Shown here: in pieces, positions 1-9,481 of the stretch
Position numbering within the stretch: position 1 is the stretch's first letter
Layout: every line of letters begins with the position of its first letter
NCBI RefSeq assembly: GCF_009861525.1
Contig: NZ_WVHL01000002.1
Coordinates: forward strand, 434,001 to 498,000
Length of the DNA: 64,000 bases
Source of the DNA: Pseudomonas sp. LD120
Lineage (GTDB): Bacteria; Pseudomonadota; Gammaproteobacteria; Pseudomonadales; Pseudomonadaceae
Direction: 5' to 3'
The notes under the pieces: model-generated
The model's database searches: none
The model's input: the letters and a program-made list of their open reading frames with translations, nothing else
Told to the model about the DNA's origin: nothing
Translations under genes and position numbers: made by a program

Positions 1-40
1 GACGCTGGATGAACGCCGCGTCCTGCCAGGGGCGGTGCAG

Positions 41-814
<774 letters not shown>

Positions 815-834
815 GAATCAGCTCCTGCTAAAAG

Positions 835-1962
835 TCAGAGATTGCGCGAAATGACCATGCGCTGGATGTCGCTGGTGCCTTCGTAGATCTGGCAGATGCG
901 CACATCACGGTAGATTCGCTCCAGCGGGAAGTCACTCAAATAGCCATAGCCGCCCAGGGTTTGCAATGCCGCCGAGCAGACCTTCTCGGCCATTTCCGAG
1001 GCAAACAGCTTGGCCATCGAGGCCTCCACCAGGGCCGGCTTGCCGCTGTCGCGCAGGGCCGCGGCGTAGTGCACCATTTGGCGAGCCACGGCGATCTGGG
1101 TGGCCATGTCCGCCAGGCGGAAGGCCACGGCCTGGTGCTCGATGATCGGCTTGCCGAAGGTTTCGCGCTCACGGGCGTAGTCACGCGCCGCTTCGAACGC
1201 GGCCCGGGCCATGCCCACCGATTGCGAAGCAATGCCCACGCGGCCGCCTTCGAGGTTGGCCAGGGCGATCTTGTAGCCCTCGCCCTCCTCGCCCAGACGA
1301 TTGGCCAGCGGCACCTTCACATCCTCGAAAAGGATCTGGCAGGTGTCGCTGGCATGCTGGCCAAGCTTGTCCTCGATACGCGCGACCTTATAGCCCGGCG
1401 CATCGGTGGGCACGATAAAGGCGCTGATGCCGCGCTTGCCGGCCGCCGGATCGGTGACCGCGAAGACGATCACCGCCCCGGCGTTCTGCCCGGAGGTGAT
1501 GAACTGCTTGCAGCCGTTGAGCACATAGTGATCGCCGTCGCGGCGGGCCCGGGTCTTCAGGCTGCTGGCATCGGACCCGGCCTGGGGCTCGGTCAGGGCG
1601 AAGGCGCCGAGCATGGCGCCGCTGGCCAGGGGCTTGAGGAAACGCTCTTTCTGCTCATCGTTGCCGAACTTGAGGATCGGCACGCAGCCCACCGAGTTGT
1701 GCACGCTCATGATGGTGGAGCAGGCGCCGTCACCGGCGGCGATTTCTTCCAGGGCCATGGCATAGGCCAGGTAGCCGGTGTCGCATCCGCCCCACTGCTC
1801 GGGCACCAGCATGCCGAAGAAACCCAGCTCGGCCATTTCGGCAATGGCTTCCCTGGGAAAGCGGTGCTCGCGATCCCAGTCGGCGGCGAAAGGCTTGAGG
1901 CGTTCCTGGGCGAATTGCCGGGCCGCGTCGCTGATCTGCAGTTGTTCGTCATTGGGCAACAT
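835..1962 (-). CDS. Acyl-CoA dehydrogenase
   Basis: This FAD-dependent acyl-CoA dehydrogenase (375 residues) makes the alpha-beta double bond and passes electrons to ETF. It has the family signatures [20 protein letters not shown] and, near the C-terminus, [11 protein letters not shown], whose glutamate (about residue 361) is the catalytic base. A GGAA ribosome site precedes the ATG. Its length fits short/medium-chain or branched-chain acyl-CoA dehydrogenases. It lies 12 bp downstream of the thiolase and is cotranscribed with it. The operon mix also suits branched substrates such as 2-methylbutyryl-CoA, but that is inference. Confidence 0.9.
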   Translation of the reverse strand: MLPNDEQLQISDAARQFAQERLKPFAADWDREHRFPREAIAEMAELGFFGMLVPEQWGGCDTGYLAYAMALEEIAAGDGACSTIMSVHNSVGCVPILKFGNDEQKERFLKPLASGAMLGAFALTEPQAGSDASSLKTRARRDGDHYVLNGCKQFITSGQNAGAVIVFAVTDPAAGKRGISAFIVPTDAPGYKVARIEDKLGQHASDTCQILFEDVKVPLANRLGEEGEGYKIALANLEGGRVGIASQSVGMARAAFEAARDYARERETFGKPIIEHQAVAFRLADMATQIAVARQMVHYAAALRDSGKPALVEASMAKLFASEMAEKVCSAALQTLGGYGYLSDFPLERIYRDVRICQIYEGTSDIQRMVISRNL

Positions 1963-1974
1963 CGGGATTCCTCG

Positions 1975-3165
1975 TTACAGGCATTCAACGGCCATGGCCG
2001 TGGCTTCACCACCGCCGATGCAGATCGCGGCCACGCCACGCTTGAGGCCCTTCTGGCGCAGGGCCGAGAGCAGGGTCACCAGGATCCGCGCACCGGAGGC
2101 GCCGATGGGGTGGCCCAGGGCGCAAGCGCCACCGTGCACGTTGACCTTGGCGTGGGGGATGTCCAGCTTGCTCATGGTCACCAGGCTGACCACGGCGAAG
2201 GCTTCGTTGATCTCGAACAGGTCGACCTCGCTCAGGGCCCAGCCGGTCTTTTTCAGCAGCCGTTCGATGGCGCCCACCGGAGCCACAGGGAACAGGCCCG
2301 GGGTGTCGGCAAAGGCCGCGTGGCCATGGATCACCGCCAGCGGCTTGAGGCCGCGCTTGTCGGCTTCGGAGCGACGCATCAGCACCAGGGCCGCGGCGCC
2401 ATCGGAGATCGAACTGGCGTTGGCGGCGGTCACGGTGCCGCCCTCGCGGAATGCCGGTTTCAGGGTGGCGATCTTGTCCAGCTTGGCCTTGGGCGGTTGT
2501 TCGTCATCACTGATCAGCTTCGACTCTTTGCCGATCATCACGTGCACAGGGACGATCTCGTCCTTGAACAGACCGTCCTTGATCGCTTGCTGGGCGCGGG
2601 TCAGGGAGGCCACGGCGAACTCATCCTGGGCCTCGCGGGTGAAACCGTTGGCCTCGGCGCAATCCTCGGCAAAGGTGCCCATCAAGCGGCCCTTGTCGTA
2701 GGCGTCTTCCAGGCCATCGAGGAACATGTGATCGAGCACCTTGCCGTGGCCCATGCGGTAGCCGCTGCGGGCACGGTCCAGCAGGTACGGGGCGTTGGAC
2801 ATGCTTTCCATGCCGCCGGCGACCACCACCTCGGCGCTGCCGGCCAGCAGTCTGTCGTGGGCCAGGATGGTGGCCTCCATGCCCGAACCGCACATCTTGT
2901 TCAGGGTGGTGCAACGGGTGCCCTTGTCCAGGCCGGCGCCCAGGGCCGCCTGGCGCGCCGGGGCCTGGCCGAGACCGGCGGACAGCACGCAGCCGAACAG
3001 CACTTCTTCTACTGCGTCAGCGGCAATACCGGCGCGCTGCACCGCGGCGCGGATGGCCTCGCTCCCCAGTTGGGGGGCGCTCAGGCCTTTGAGTTCACCC
3101 TGGAAACCGCCCATGGGGGTGCGGACGGCGCTGACAATGACAATCGGATCGTGGGCAATGGACAT
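1975..3165 (-). CDS. Acetyl-CoA acetyltransferase (thiolase)
   Basis: A 396-residue thiolase that cleaves 3-ketoacyl-CoA with CoA or condenses acetyl-CoA. The active-site cysteine lies in NKMCGSGMEA, the histidine in GGACALGHPIGASGARI and the second cysteine in AICIGGGEA near the C-terminus, so the catalytic set is complete. A very strong TAAGGAGGA ribosome site sits between this gene and the upstream SDR gene and includes the stop of the latter, suggesting translational coupling. It is the third gene of the operon. Acetoacetyl-CoA, 2-methylacetoacetyl-CoA or a longer ketoacyl-CoA are all possible substrates. Confidence 0.92.
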   Translation of the reverse strand: MSIAHDPIVIVSAVRTPMGGFQGELKGLSAPQLGSEAIRAAVQRAGIAADAVEEVLFGCVLSAGLGQAPARQAALGAGLDKGTRCTTLNKMCGSGMEATILAHDRLLAGSAEVVVAGGMESMSNAPYLLDRARSGYRMGHGKVLDHMFLDGLEDAYDKGRLMGTFAEDCAEANGFTREAQDEFAVASLTRAQQAIKDGLFKDEIVPVHVMIGKESKLISDDEQPPKAKLDKIATLKPAFREGGTVTAANASSISDGAAALVLMRRSEADKRGLKPLAVIHGHAAFADTPGLFPVAPVGAIERLLKKTGWALSEVDLFEINEAFAVVSLVTMSKLDIPHAKVNVHGGACALGHPIGASGARILVTLLSALRQKGLKRGVAAICIGGGEATAMAVECL

Positions 3166-3177
3166 GAGAGTTCCTCC

Positions 3178-3939
3178 TTATTTGGCGGCCATGCGCAAGG
3201 CGCCGTCGAGACGGATCACCTCGCCGTTGAGCATGCTGTTTTCAATGATATGCCGCACCAGCGCGGCGTACTCGGCGGGCTTGCCCAAACGCTGCGGAAA
3301 CGGCACCCCGGCGGCCAGACCGGCGCGCACTTCATCGCTCATGCCGGCCATCATCGGGGTTTCGAAGATCCCCGGGGCGATGGTCATCACCCGAATGCCG
3401 AAACGCGCCAGCTCGCGGGCCACCGGCAGGGTCAGGCTGGCAATGGCGCCCTTGGACGCGGCATAGGCGGCCTGGCCGATCTGCCCGTCGAAGGCGGCAA
3501 TGGAGGCAGTGTTGATGATCACCCCGCGCTCGCCATCGGCATCGGCCGCGCTTTCGGCGATGGCCGCCGCGGCCAGGCGCAGCAGATTGAAGCTGCCGAT
3601 CAGATTGACGTTGATCACCTGGCTGAAGCTGGCCAGGGCATGGGGGCCGTGCTTGCCCAGAACCTTCTCGCCGCGCACGATGCCGGCACAGTTGACCAGC
3701 CCGTTGAGCCCGCCAAAGGCCTTGACCGTGGCCTGCACCGCCGCTTCAGCCGCGGCCTCCTGGCTGATGTCCGCCACCACGCTGTGGCAGCCCAGTTGCA
3801 GGGCCCGGGCCGCCACGGCCTCGGCATTGAGGTCCACCAGCATCACCTTGGCGCCGGCGGCGACGAGCATTTCAGCGCTGGCAGCACCCAGGCCGGAGGC
3901 CCCGCCACTGACCAGAAAAACCTTATTTTCAATCTGCAT
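3178..3939 (-). CDS. SDR-family 3-hydroxyacyl-CoA dehydrogenase (HSD10-like)
   Basis: A 253-residue short-chain dehydrogenase. The glycine-rich NAD site is [12 protein letters not shown] near the N-terminus, followed by the NCAG segment and the catalytic [20 protein letters not shown] block with its YxxxK (Tyr-Ala-Ala-Ser-Lys). The sequence resembles type II 3-hydroxyacyl-CoA dehydrogenases (HSD10), which oxidise 3-hydroxyacyl-CoA including 2-methyl-3-hydroxybutyryl-CoA. This fits its place between the acyl-CoA synthetase (14 bp gap) and the thiolase (12 bp gap): it would supply the third beta-oxidation step in the operon. Substrate assignment is inference from family and context. Confidence 0.85.
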   Translation of the reverse strand: MQIENKVFLVSGGASGLGAASAEMLVAAGAKVMLVDLNAEAVAARALQLGCHSVVADISQEAAAEAAVQATVKAFGGLNGLVNCAGIVRGEKVLGKHGPHALASFSQVINVNLIGSFNLLRLAAAAIAESAADADGERGVIINTASIAAFDGQIGQAAYAASKGAIASLTLPVARELARFGIRVMTIAPGIFETPMMAGMSDEVRAGLAAGVPFPQRLGKPAEYAALVRHIIENSMLNGEVIRLDGALRMAAK

Positions 3940-3953
3940 CGTTGCAATCCTGT

Positions 3954-5618
3954 TTACGCGGTAGCTGTTGACGCCGCGGCCTCTTGAGCCTTGGCGATTT
4001 CCTGGTTGCGCAAGATAAAGCGCTGCAATTTGCCACTGGGGGTCTTGGGCAAATCGCTGACAAAATCGATTTCACGGGGGTAGGAATGCGCCGCCAGGCG
4101 CTTGCGCACATGCTGGCGCAACTCCTCGGCCAACTCCGGGGTGGCGCGGTACTGCTCGCTGAGCACCACGAAGGCTTTCACCAGCTCGGTGCGTTCGGGA
4201 TCGGGCTTGCCTACCACCGCCGCTTCCACCACCGCCGGGTGTTCGATCAGCGCACTTTCCACATCGAACGGACCGACCCGATAGCCGGAGGTGGTGATCA
4301 CATCATCGCTGCGGCCGACGAAGCTGATGCTGCCGTCCTGGTTCAGCTCGACGGTGTCACCGCTCAAATAGTAGTCGCCGACAAAGGCCTTGGTCGGCAC
4401 CCCGGCGTAACCGGCGAACCAGCACATGGGCGACTGACGGCGGTCGATGGCCAGGATCCCCGGCTGGCCGACACCCAGTTCCTGGTAGTCCTCGTCCAGC
4501 ACCACGATGCGGTGGCCCGGCGAGGCAAATCCGGCGGCGCCGACATGCACCGGGTGGTCCAGGCCGTGGTGGTTGCACAGCACCATGCCCAGCTCGGTCT
4601 GGCCATAATGATCGTGGATCACCACGTCCAGTTGCTCGGCGAACCAGCGGATGACTTCTGGGTTGAGCGGCTCGCCAGCGCTGCTGACGACGCGCAGGCG
4701 GCCTTTGATCGAGCGGGAGAACTGCTCGCCACCGGCAATCAGCAGGCGGTAGGCGGTGGGCGAACCGGCGAGATTAGTGATGCCGTACTTGTTGATCACC
4801 CGGCAGGTGCTTTCCAGGGTGAAGGGACCATCGTAGAAGGTGATGGGATGACCCAGGCCCAGCGGCCCGGTCACGCCAAAATAGATGCCGTAGGCCCAGC
4901 CCGGGTCAGCGACGTTCCAGAACGCGTCCTCGGGGCGAAGGTCCACGGCGTCGCGGGTGTAGCTCTGGAACGCGACAATGGCCTTGAGCGGCACCTCCAG
5001 GGCTTTGGACGGGCCGGTGGTGCCCGAGGTAAACATCAGCAGGAACGGGTCTTCGCCGCTCAGCAGCACCGGCTCGCACTGGGCCGGGTACTGCTCCAGC
5101 TCAGCCCAGAAACTGAAGTCGCCACGCACGATGCCCTGCCCCTTGGCGCCACCGACCGTGACGATGGTCGGGCAGTCGGCGACGTCCGCCAGCTTGGACC
5201 GGTTGCCGGCGTCGGTGACCACCACCTTGGCCTGTGAACTGCCGAGGCGGTGCTCGATAGCCTTGGGCCCGAAAGCGGTGAACAACGGCTGATACACAGC
5301 GCCAATACGCCAGGTGGCCAGTACCGTGATCAGCAATTCGACATTGCGCGGCAGCAGCCCGGCGACCTTGTCGCCCTTGCCTACCCCCTGGGCCAGGAAG
5401 AAATTGGCCAGGCGCGCGGCCTGGTCCTGCAACTGGGTGAAGGTGTAGGTGGCGCTGCTACCGTCGCGGCCCTCCCAGAACAGCGCGATGCGCCCGGGCA
5501 ATGCATGTCGGTCGCAGCATTCGACACAGGCATTGAGGGCCGACAGCGAACCCGCCAGGGCGGTATCCACGGTGTGCTGATAATTGAAATCGTTGGTAGC
5601 GGACAGGTAGTTGCGCAT
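3954..5618 (-). CDS. AMP-forming acyl-CoA synthetase
   Basis: A 554-residue ANL-superfamily ligase that activates a carboxylic acid to its CoA thioester through an acyl-AMP. Visible motifs are the P-loop [13 protein letters not shown], the adenine motif HYGQTELG, the hinge region [21 protein letters not shown] and the C-terminal catalytic lysine motif [10 protein letters not shown]. The overall organisation is like medium-chain (ACSM-type) synthetases. It is the first gene of the operon, with a GGGA ribosome site before the ATG. It sets the pathway entry substrate, probably a medium-chain, aromatic or branched acid, which cannot be resolved here. Confidence 0.88.
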   Translation of the reverse strand: MRNYLSATNDFNYQHTVDTALAGSLSALNACVECCDRHALPGRIALFWEGRDGSSATYTFTQLQDQAARLANFFLAQGVGKGDKVAGLLPRNVELLITVLATWRIGAVYQPLFTAFGPKAIEHRLGSSQAKVVVTDAGNRSKLADVADCPTIVTVGGAKGQGIVRGDFSFWAELEQYPAQCEPVLLSGEDPFLLMFTSGTTGPSKALEVPLKAIVAFQSYTRDAVDLRPEDAFWNVADPGWAYGIYFGVTGPLGLGHPITFYDGPFTLESTCRVINKYGITNLAGSPTAYRLLIAGGEQFSRSIKGRLRVVSSAGEPLNPEVIRWFAEQLDVVIHDHYGQTELGMVLCNHHGLDHPVHVGAAGFASPGHRIVVLDEDYQELGVGQPGILAIDRRQSPMCWFAGYAGVPTKAFVGDYYLSGDTVELNQDGSISFVGRSDDVITTSGYRVGPFDVESALIEHPAVVEAAVVGKPDPERTELVKAFVVLSEQYRATPELAEELRQHVRKRLAAHSYPREIDFVSDLPKTPSGKLQRFILRNQEIAKAQEAAASTATA

Positions 5619-5840
5619 TGCCAGAATCCCTCACTGTTCTTATTAGGATGGGAACCTCATGAAAATCAGGGAAATACTGGCGCCAGAGCCCTCGCGGGAC
5701 AATGGTCAAAGCTATCAAGTTGCGTGACCGGTTTGGCCAAGAGCCGGCCCCGGCCTTGAAGACCGGCAGACTCCGCGATCGTTGCAGGCGCCGGCTTGTC
5801 AGCGCAGGCGTCGGCCGCGACGGTGCAAGGCTGCGGGCCT

Positions 5841-5865
5841 CTTCGTCGGCAAGCGGGCTCCCACG
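5841..5865. repeat. REP-like intergenic repeat
   Basis: On the minus strand this reads GTGGGAGCCCGCTTGCCGAC followed by GAAG, matching the well-known P. fluorescens-group REP core. It lies between the divergent acyl-CoA synthetase and AraC-regulator region, just past the regulator stop codon. Confidence 0.55.
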
Positions 5866-5876
5866 GGGATGCCGGG

Positions 5877-6890
5877 TTATTGCGGGTCGTTGAGGATCAG
5901 GCTGCGGTAATGCCCGGGATTGAAGCCGGACCACTTGCGAAAGGCCTTGTAGAACGAGCTGGTGTCGGCAAAACCCAGGCGCCCGGCGATCTCGGCAAAG
6001 CTGATCTGCGGTTCGGCCAGCCAGACAATCGCCAACTCCTTGCGCACGCCGTCCTTGAGCGCCTGGTAGCTCTGGCCTTCTTCGGCCAAGCGCCGACGCA
6101 GGGTCGAGGCCGAAATGCACAGGCTGTGGGCCAGGCTTTCGCTCTCCGGCCACTGCTCCCCCGGCAACTGGCGCAACTGTTGTTTGATGCGACTGGCCAG
6201 GCTCTCAGGGTCGCGGTATTTCACCAGGATGTTGGCCGGGGCCTGGGCTAGGAAACGCTTGAGTTCCGCCTCGCTACGCCTGATCGGTAGGTCCAGGCAG
6301 TCGGCGGCAATGATCATCCGCGTGCGCGGCCGGTCAAAACGCAGGTTGTCGGAGAACATCACCCGGTAGTCGTCGCAGAAATCCGGCTGCGGGCAGCGCA
6401 GTTCGATGGCCAGGATCGGAATCCGCCGCCCCGCCAGCCAGCAGGCCACGCCGTGGACGATCATCCAGTAGGTGAAGTAGCTGAAGGCCCGGCCCGGTGG
6501 GTGCTCCTCCAGCAGGACGATTTCCGCCAGGCTCTGCTGGCCCACCAGTTGCGCCGGCAGGCGCTCGAGCATCAGCGACAGAAAGCCCAACATCGAATCC
6601 AGGCCAGCGGCCAGGGTCGGCTGGGCCATGGCCGAGCGACAGAGAAAGGCCAGGCTACCGGACTTCAGCCGACGCGGGTCCATGCCGAAAAACTCGTCAT
6701 CCAGGCGGCGCGCCAGCAGGCGCCAGAGCCGCGCATAGGCGCTGGCCGCAACCCGTGCCGTCCCCTGCTGCAAGTGGGCCGGATCGATCCCGGCCTTGCT
6801 CAGCACCTCATCGGTGGCCGCGCCCGGCGCGCAGCTTTGCAGCAGCGCCTCACGCACCAGTTGCATGGAGATGGTGTCTTTTTCCGACAT
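5877..6890 (-). CDS. AraC-family transcriptional regulator
   Basis: A 337-residue regulator of the class with a long N-terminal ligand-binding (arabinose-binding-like) domain and a C-terminal AraC helix-turn-helix. The HTH region near the end includes FAEIAGRLGFADTSSFYKAF and the FNPGHYR signature. I chose the ATG at 6890; a TTG 24 bases upstream is also in frame but has no better ribosome site. It is on the same strand as and upstream of the beta-oxidation operon, from which it is separated by 258 bp including a REP element, so it probably controls that operon in response to its acid or acyl-CoA. Confidence 0.85.
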   Translation of the reverse strand: MSEKDTISMQLVREALLQSCAPGAATDEVLSKAGIDPAHLQQGTARVAASAYARLWRLLARRLDDEFFGMDPRRLKSGSLAFLCRSAMAQPTLAAGLDSMLGFLSLMLERLPAQLVGQQSLAEIVLLEEHPPGRAFSYFTYWMIVHGVACWLAGRRIPILAIELRCPQPDFCDDYRVMFSDNLRFDRPRTRMIIAADCLDLPIRRSEAELKRFLAQAPANILVKYRDPESLASRIKQQLRQLPGEQWPESESLAHSLCISASTLRRRLAEEGQSYQALKDGVRKELAIVWLAEPQISFAEIAGRLGFADTSSFYKAFRKWSGFNPGHYRSLILNDPQ

Positions 6891-7560
6891 CGGGACCAAC
6901 GGTTTCCTGGACAAACGACTAGGACGGCCATCTTAGGCAGTGACCGGGAAAAAGCCAGTGGCCTTTGGGCTAAGGAACACCCGCTACCGGGAGTCAAACC
7001 GATACGGATTCGCTCACTGCCGACACCAGGCAATCGCAACGATCCCCGACCAGCAGCCACCCGGGGCGTTATCACTCAGCACCAGTCGTGCAGAAAAGTA
7101 TTGGTTCGAGTGCCGGGGATGATTTGTCTGCATCGCGCTTGAAGGCTGTAATCAGCCCACATTCTTTCCCGTCACACGCACGATATAACAACAATAACAG
7201 CCCTTCTGTGGTCGCAAGCGGTGCAGAAGAGGAGTGACCGATGAAGCCATGCCCCCAAGCGCCGTTCGTCACCACTTGCCTGCCCCCCAGAGGCATCACC
7301 CTCAGCACCCCGTCCCTGACCATCGCCACGCGCTTACCCTGATGTCGTGCGATAACCTGCCCCACAATGGCGCGGTGACCCGCAAGGCCCTGCGGGCCTT
7401 TGCACAGCCTCGCCGGGGCTCGGCAGCGGCTACATGCGTTGCTTGTGTAGCCGTTGGCGCAGGCTGCGAATGGCTTGGAGGGCATTCCGAGAAGCAGACG
7501 CGGCGATCCCAAGCGCGCTGTGGGGTTGACTGGAGATCGCCCGGCTTCGCCCTGCAAGGT
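6891..7560. other. Intergenic stretch with a repeat remnant, no gene called
   Basis: This 670-base stretch lies upstream of the AraC regulator and downstream of the porin. A 161-codon minus-strand reading frame runs through it but has no ribosome site and no recognisable protein character. The part near 7390-7475 holds hairpin-forming repeat sequence typical of Pseudomonas intergenic DNA. I see no convincing gene. Confidence 0.5.
7422..7472. repeat. Intergenic inverted repeat (REP-like)
   Basis: CGGCTACA at 7427-7434 and TGTAGCCG at 7446-7453 form a perfect 8-bp stem. The flanking GGCAGCGGC and GCGCAGGCTGCG blocks resemble the repeat remnant at 18455-18512 inside the exopolysaccharide cluster. 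Confidence 0.45.
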
Positions 7561-8862
7561 TCAGAGCAGCGAAAAGTTGTAGCTGACGATCAATCGGGTT
7601 TCGTCCATGTCACGGGCGATCTTCTGGTAGTTGCTGCGGTAAGTAGCATTGCGCAAGCGCAGGCTCAGGTCCTTGAAGGTGCCGCTCTGCACCACGTACT
7701 TGAGTTCGCTGTCGCGCTCCCATTCACGCCCTTCGCGCAGGCTCCCCGGCACCTTGATGTGGTCGCCGCTGACGTAGCGGGTGAGAAAGCTCAAGCCGTT
7801 GAGGCCGATGGCCTTGAAGTCGTAGTCGTAGCGCAGTTGCCAGGACCGCTCCTGGATCGCGGCAAAGTCGTTGACCTGGACGTAGTTCACCAGGTACGGG
7901 TTGCTGCCATCCAGGTACGGCATCGAGTTGTCACCGTACATCCGTTGCCAGCCGGCACTGAATGCATGCCCGTCGAGGCCATACCCAAGCAGCCCGCTCA
8001 GGGCCCGATGGTCAATGCCGCCAGCGCGCTCGGCGCCAGTGTCGCTGCTCTTGATCAGGCGCAGGTCGGCCTTCAACACGCCCGGCCCCAGGGGGTGCTT
8101 GGCCAGCAGGCCGACAAAGTGCTGGCGGTAGATGTCCTGCAGTTCGGCGTAGTGATACTGGCCGCTCAAGTGCTCATTGAACCGGTAGTCCAGGCCGTAG
8201 GTGTCGAAGTGATCCGCTGTGGTGTTGCAGGCATAGCGCTTGTTTTTGCAGTGCAGGCGAATGCCCCGGGCATCGCTGGAGTCGCGGGCGGTGTAACGGT
8301 TCAGGCGCGCGGCGCTCAAGGTCAGGTCCTTGACCTCACGGGAGGTCAGCACGGCACCATTGAACATCGTCGGCAACAGGCGTCCATCGTTATATTTAAG
8401 CAAGGGCAGATCCGGCCGCTGGGCGCCGTATCTGAAGACCGTTTGCGACACTCGGACCTTGGCCGTCAGCCCCAGCTTGGCGTATTGATCCGCAGAACCC
8501 CGTGGATCGTGTCCACTGGACGGCAGCAAACCGCTGTTGCTGCGTTCCGGGCTGGAATCAAGCTTGAGCCCCAGCATGCCCAAGGCATCCAACCCCAAAC
8601 CGACAGTGCCTTCGGTGTAGCCCGATTGCAGGTTGAGCACGAACCCTTGGGCCGACTCCTCGCGCTTGGAAGCGCCCTGCACGGCACTGCTGTGACCGTC
8701 ACGAAAGTCCCGATTGAAGTAGACCGTGCGCGATTCCAACTGGGCGCTGCTGTCCACGAAAAAACCATCTGCATTGGCCAACGGGGCAAAACCTGCGCAC
8801 AGGGCCGCAGCTCCAAGGCCCAGCAGCGGGCGCGGATCGAGAAAAGGCAAAGGGGGACGCAT
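7561..8862 (-). CDS. OprD-family outer-membrane porin
   Basis: A 433-residue outer-membrane channel of the OprD family, which take up amino acids or small organic acids. The N-terminus has a signal peptide ending around ANADGFF, followed by the family-typical DSSAQLESRTVYFNRDFRD opening. The rest alternates strand-forming segments such as YAKLGLTAKVRVSQTV and SGQYHYAELQDIYRQHF, and the protein ends in an aromatic/hydrophobic strand (IVSYNFSLL). I chose the ATG at 8862 because GGAGC precedes it by six bases; a TTG six bases upstream is less likely. It stands alone, so its substrate is unknown. Confidence 0.9.
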   Translation of the reverse strand: MRPPLPFLDPRPLLGLGAAALCAGFAPLANADGFFVDSSAQLESRTVYFNRDFRDGHSSAVQGASKREESAQGFVLNLQSGYTEGTVGLGLDALGMLGLKLDSSPERSNSGLLPSSGHDPRGSADQYAKLGLTAKVRVSQTVFRYGAQRPDLPLLKYNDGRLLPTMFNGAVLTSREVKDLTLSAARLNRYTARDSSDARGIRLHCKNKRYACNTTADHFDTYGLDYRFNEHLSGQYHYAELQDIYRQHFVGLLAKHPLGPGVLKADLRLIKSSDTGAERAGGIDHRALSGLLGYGLDGHAFSAGWQRMYGDNSMPYLDGSNPYLVNYVQVNDFAAIQERSWQLRYDYDFKAIGLNGLSFLTRYVSGDHIKVPGSLREGREWERDSELKYVVQSGTFKDLSLRLRNATYRSNYQKIARDMDETRLIVSYNFSLL

Positions 8863-8949
8863 GAACAAGCTCCAGCAGAAAATCAGTGACGCGCGGTAAA
8901 GAAAGACCCAGGGAGAAATTCACCCTGCAAATCAATGCATACAGGCTGA

Positions 8950-8964
8950 ATTGATTGAATCAAT
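8950..8964. promoter_or_regulatory. 15-bp perfect palindrome, candidate operator
   Basis: ATTGATTGAATCAAT is a perfect inverted repeat around a central G, 88 bases upstream of the porin start. It looks like a site for a dimeric repressor or activator; the cognate regulator is unknown. Confidence 0.4.
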
Positions 8965-9252
8965 GATGACCGACAATGATGGCACATCGCCAAAATACCC
9001 CCCAGTCGACTTTAGTCTGACTCGACGGGCCTGAAAAAACGCTCTTCTACCGCACCGTTTTCAGCCATCACAAACCGCAAAAGTCGATCATTTTCAACAC
9101 TTTTCAATTCGACAAGAAAGGTTGTTTAGTCAATCAAATCCAGTGCTTCCAACGGCCTTCCATTAGCTGGCAACGGCCAAGAACACCCCGTTTCCTAACG
9201 AACACATCTACCGTTCGTCGGTTTTTTTGAAGCACCACAACCCACAAACAAC

Positions 9253-9301
9253 TATTTGACGCTTTCTCTAACCAGTCAAATAATGAGCCTTATCTATTTG
9301 A
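9253..9301. promoter_or_regulatory. Three TATTTGA/TCAAATA elements, candidate operator array
   Basis: TATTTGAC at 9253-9260, GTCAAATA at 9275-9282 and TATTTGA at 9295-9301 form overlapping inverted repeats (centre-to-centre distances of 22 and about 20 bases) some 180-230 bases upstream of the first exopolysaccharide gene. The spacing, about two helical turns, suits cooperative regulator binding. Confidence 0.4.
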
Positions 9302-9371
9302 TTTATAACATTTTTATACACAATAAAAACCAATGAAAACTGACCGCGCCATTTATGCATCACCCCTAAAC

Positions 9372-9385
9372 GTCAATTAAACGTC
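9372..9385. promoter_or_regulatory. Possible FleQ-like box
   Basis: GTCAATTAAACGTC agrees at 10 of 14 positions with the FleQ consensus as I remember it (GTCAATAAATTGAC). A weaker candidate, GTCAATCAAATCCA, is at 9129-9142. FleQ controls exopolysaccharide genes with c-di-GMP in Pseudomonas, so the position is sensible, but the match is imperfect. Confidence 0.25.
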
Positions 9386-9481
9386 TCTTGCCTATGGTAG
9401 TGTCAAAAAAAGAACGCAGCAGGGCAATGTGCCAGCTGCGCTTTCCCGGAAGGTGAGCGATGCGCTCGCCCAACACTCATC

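Larger units (their letters stand above)
8863..9481. promoter_or_regulatory. AT-rich divergent control region between porin and EPS cluster
   Basis: This 619-base region is markedly AT-richer than its neighbours, has no gene, and must hold promoters for both the porin (minus) and the exopolysaccharide operon (plus). It contains several operator-like elements, listed separately: a 15-bp palindrome near the porin, three TATTTGA/TCAAATA elements and two sequences loosely resembling FleQ boxes. I could not assign a start site with confidence. Confidence 0.55.

Noticed and set aside
961..3987. A 1008-codon plus-strand reading frame through the beta-oxidation operon
   Set aside because: It is antisense to three well-supported genes, has a His/Gly/Ala-rich composition typical of high-GC shadow frames, and shows no domain.
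7072..7557. A 161-codon minus-strand reading frame before the AraC regulator
   Set aside because: It has no ribosome site and no family character, and it runs through repeat-type intergenic sequence.
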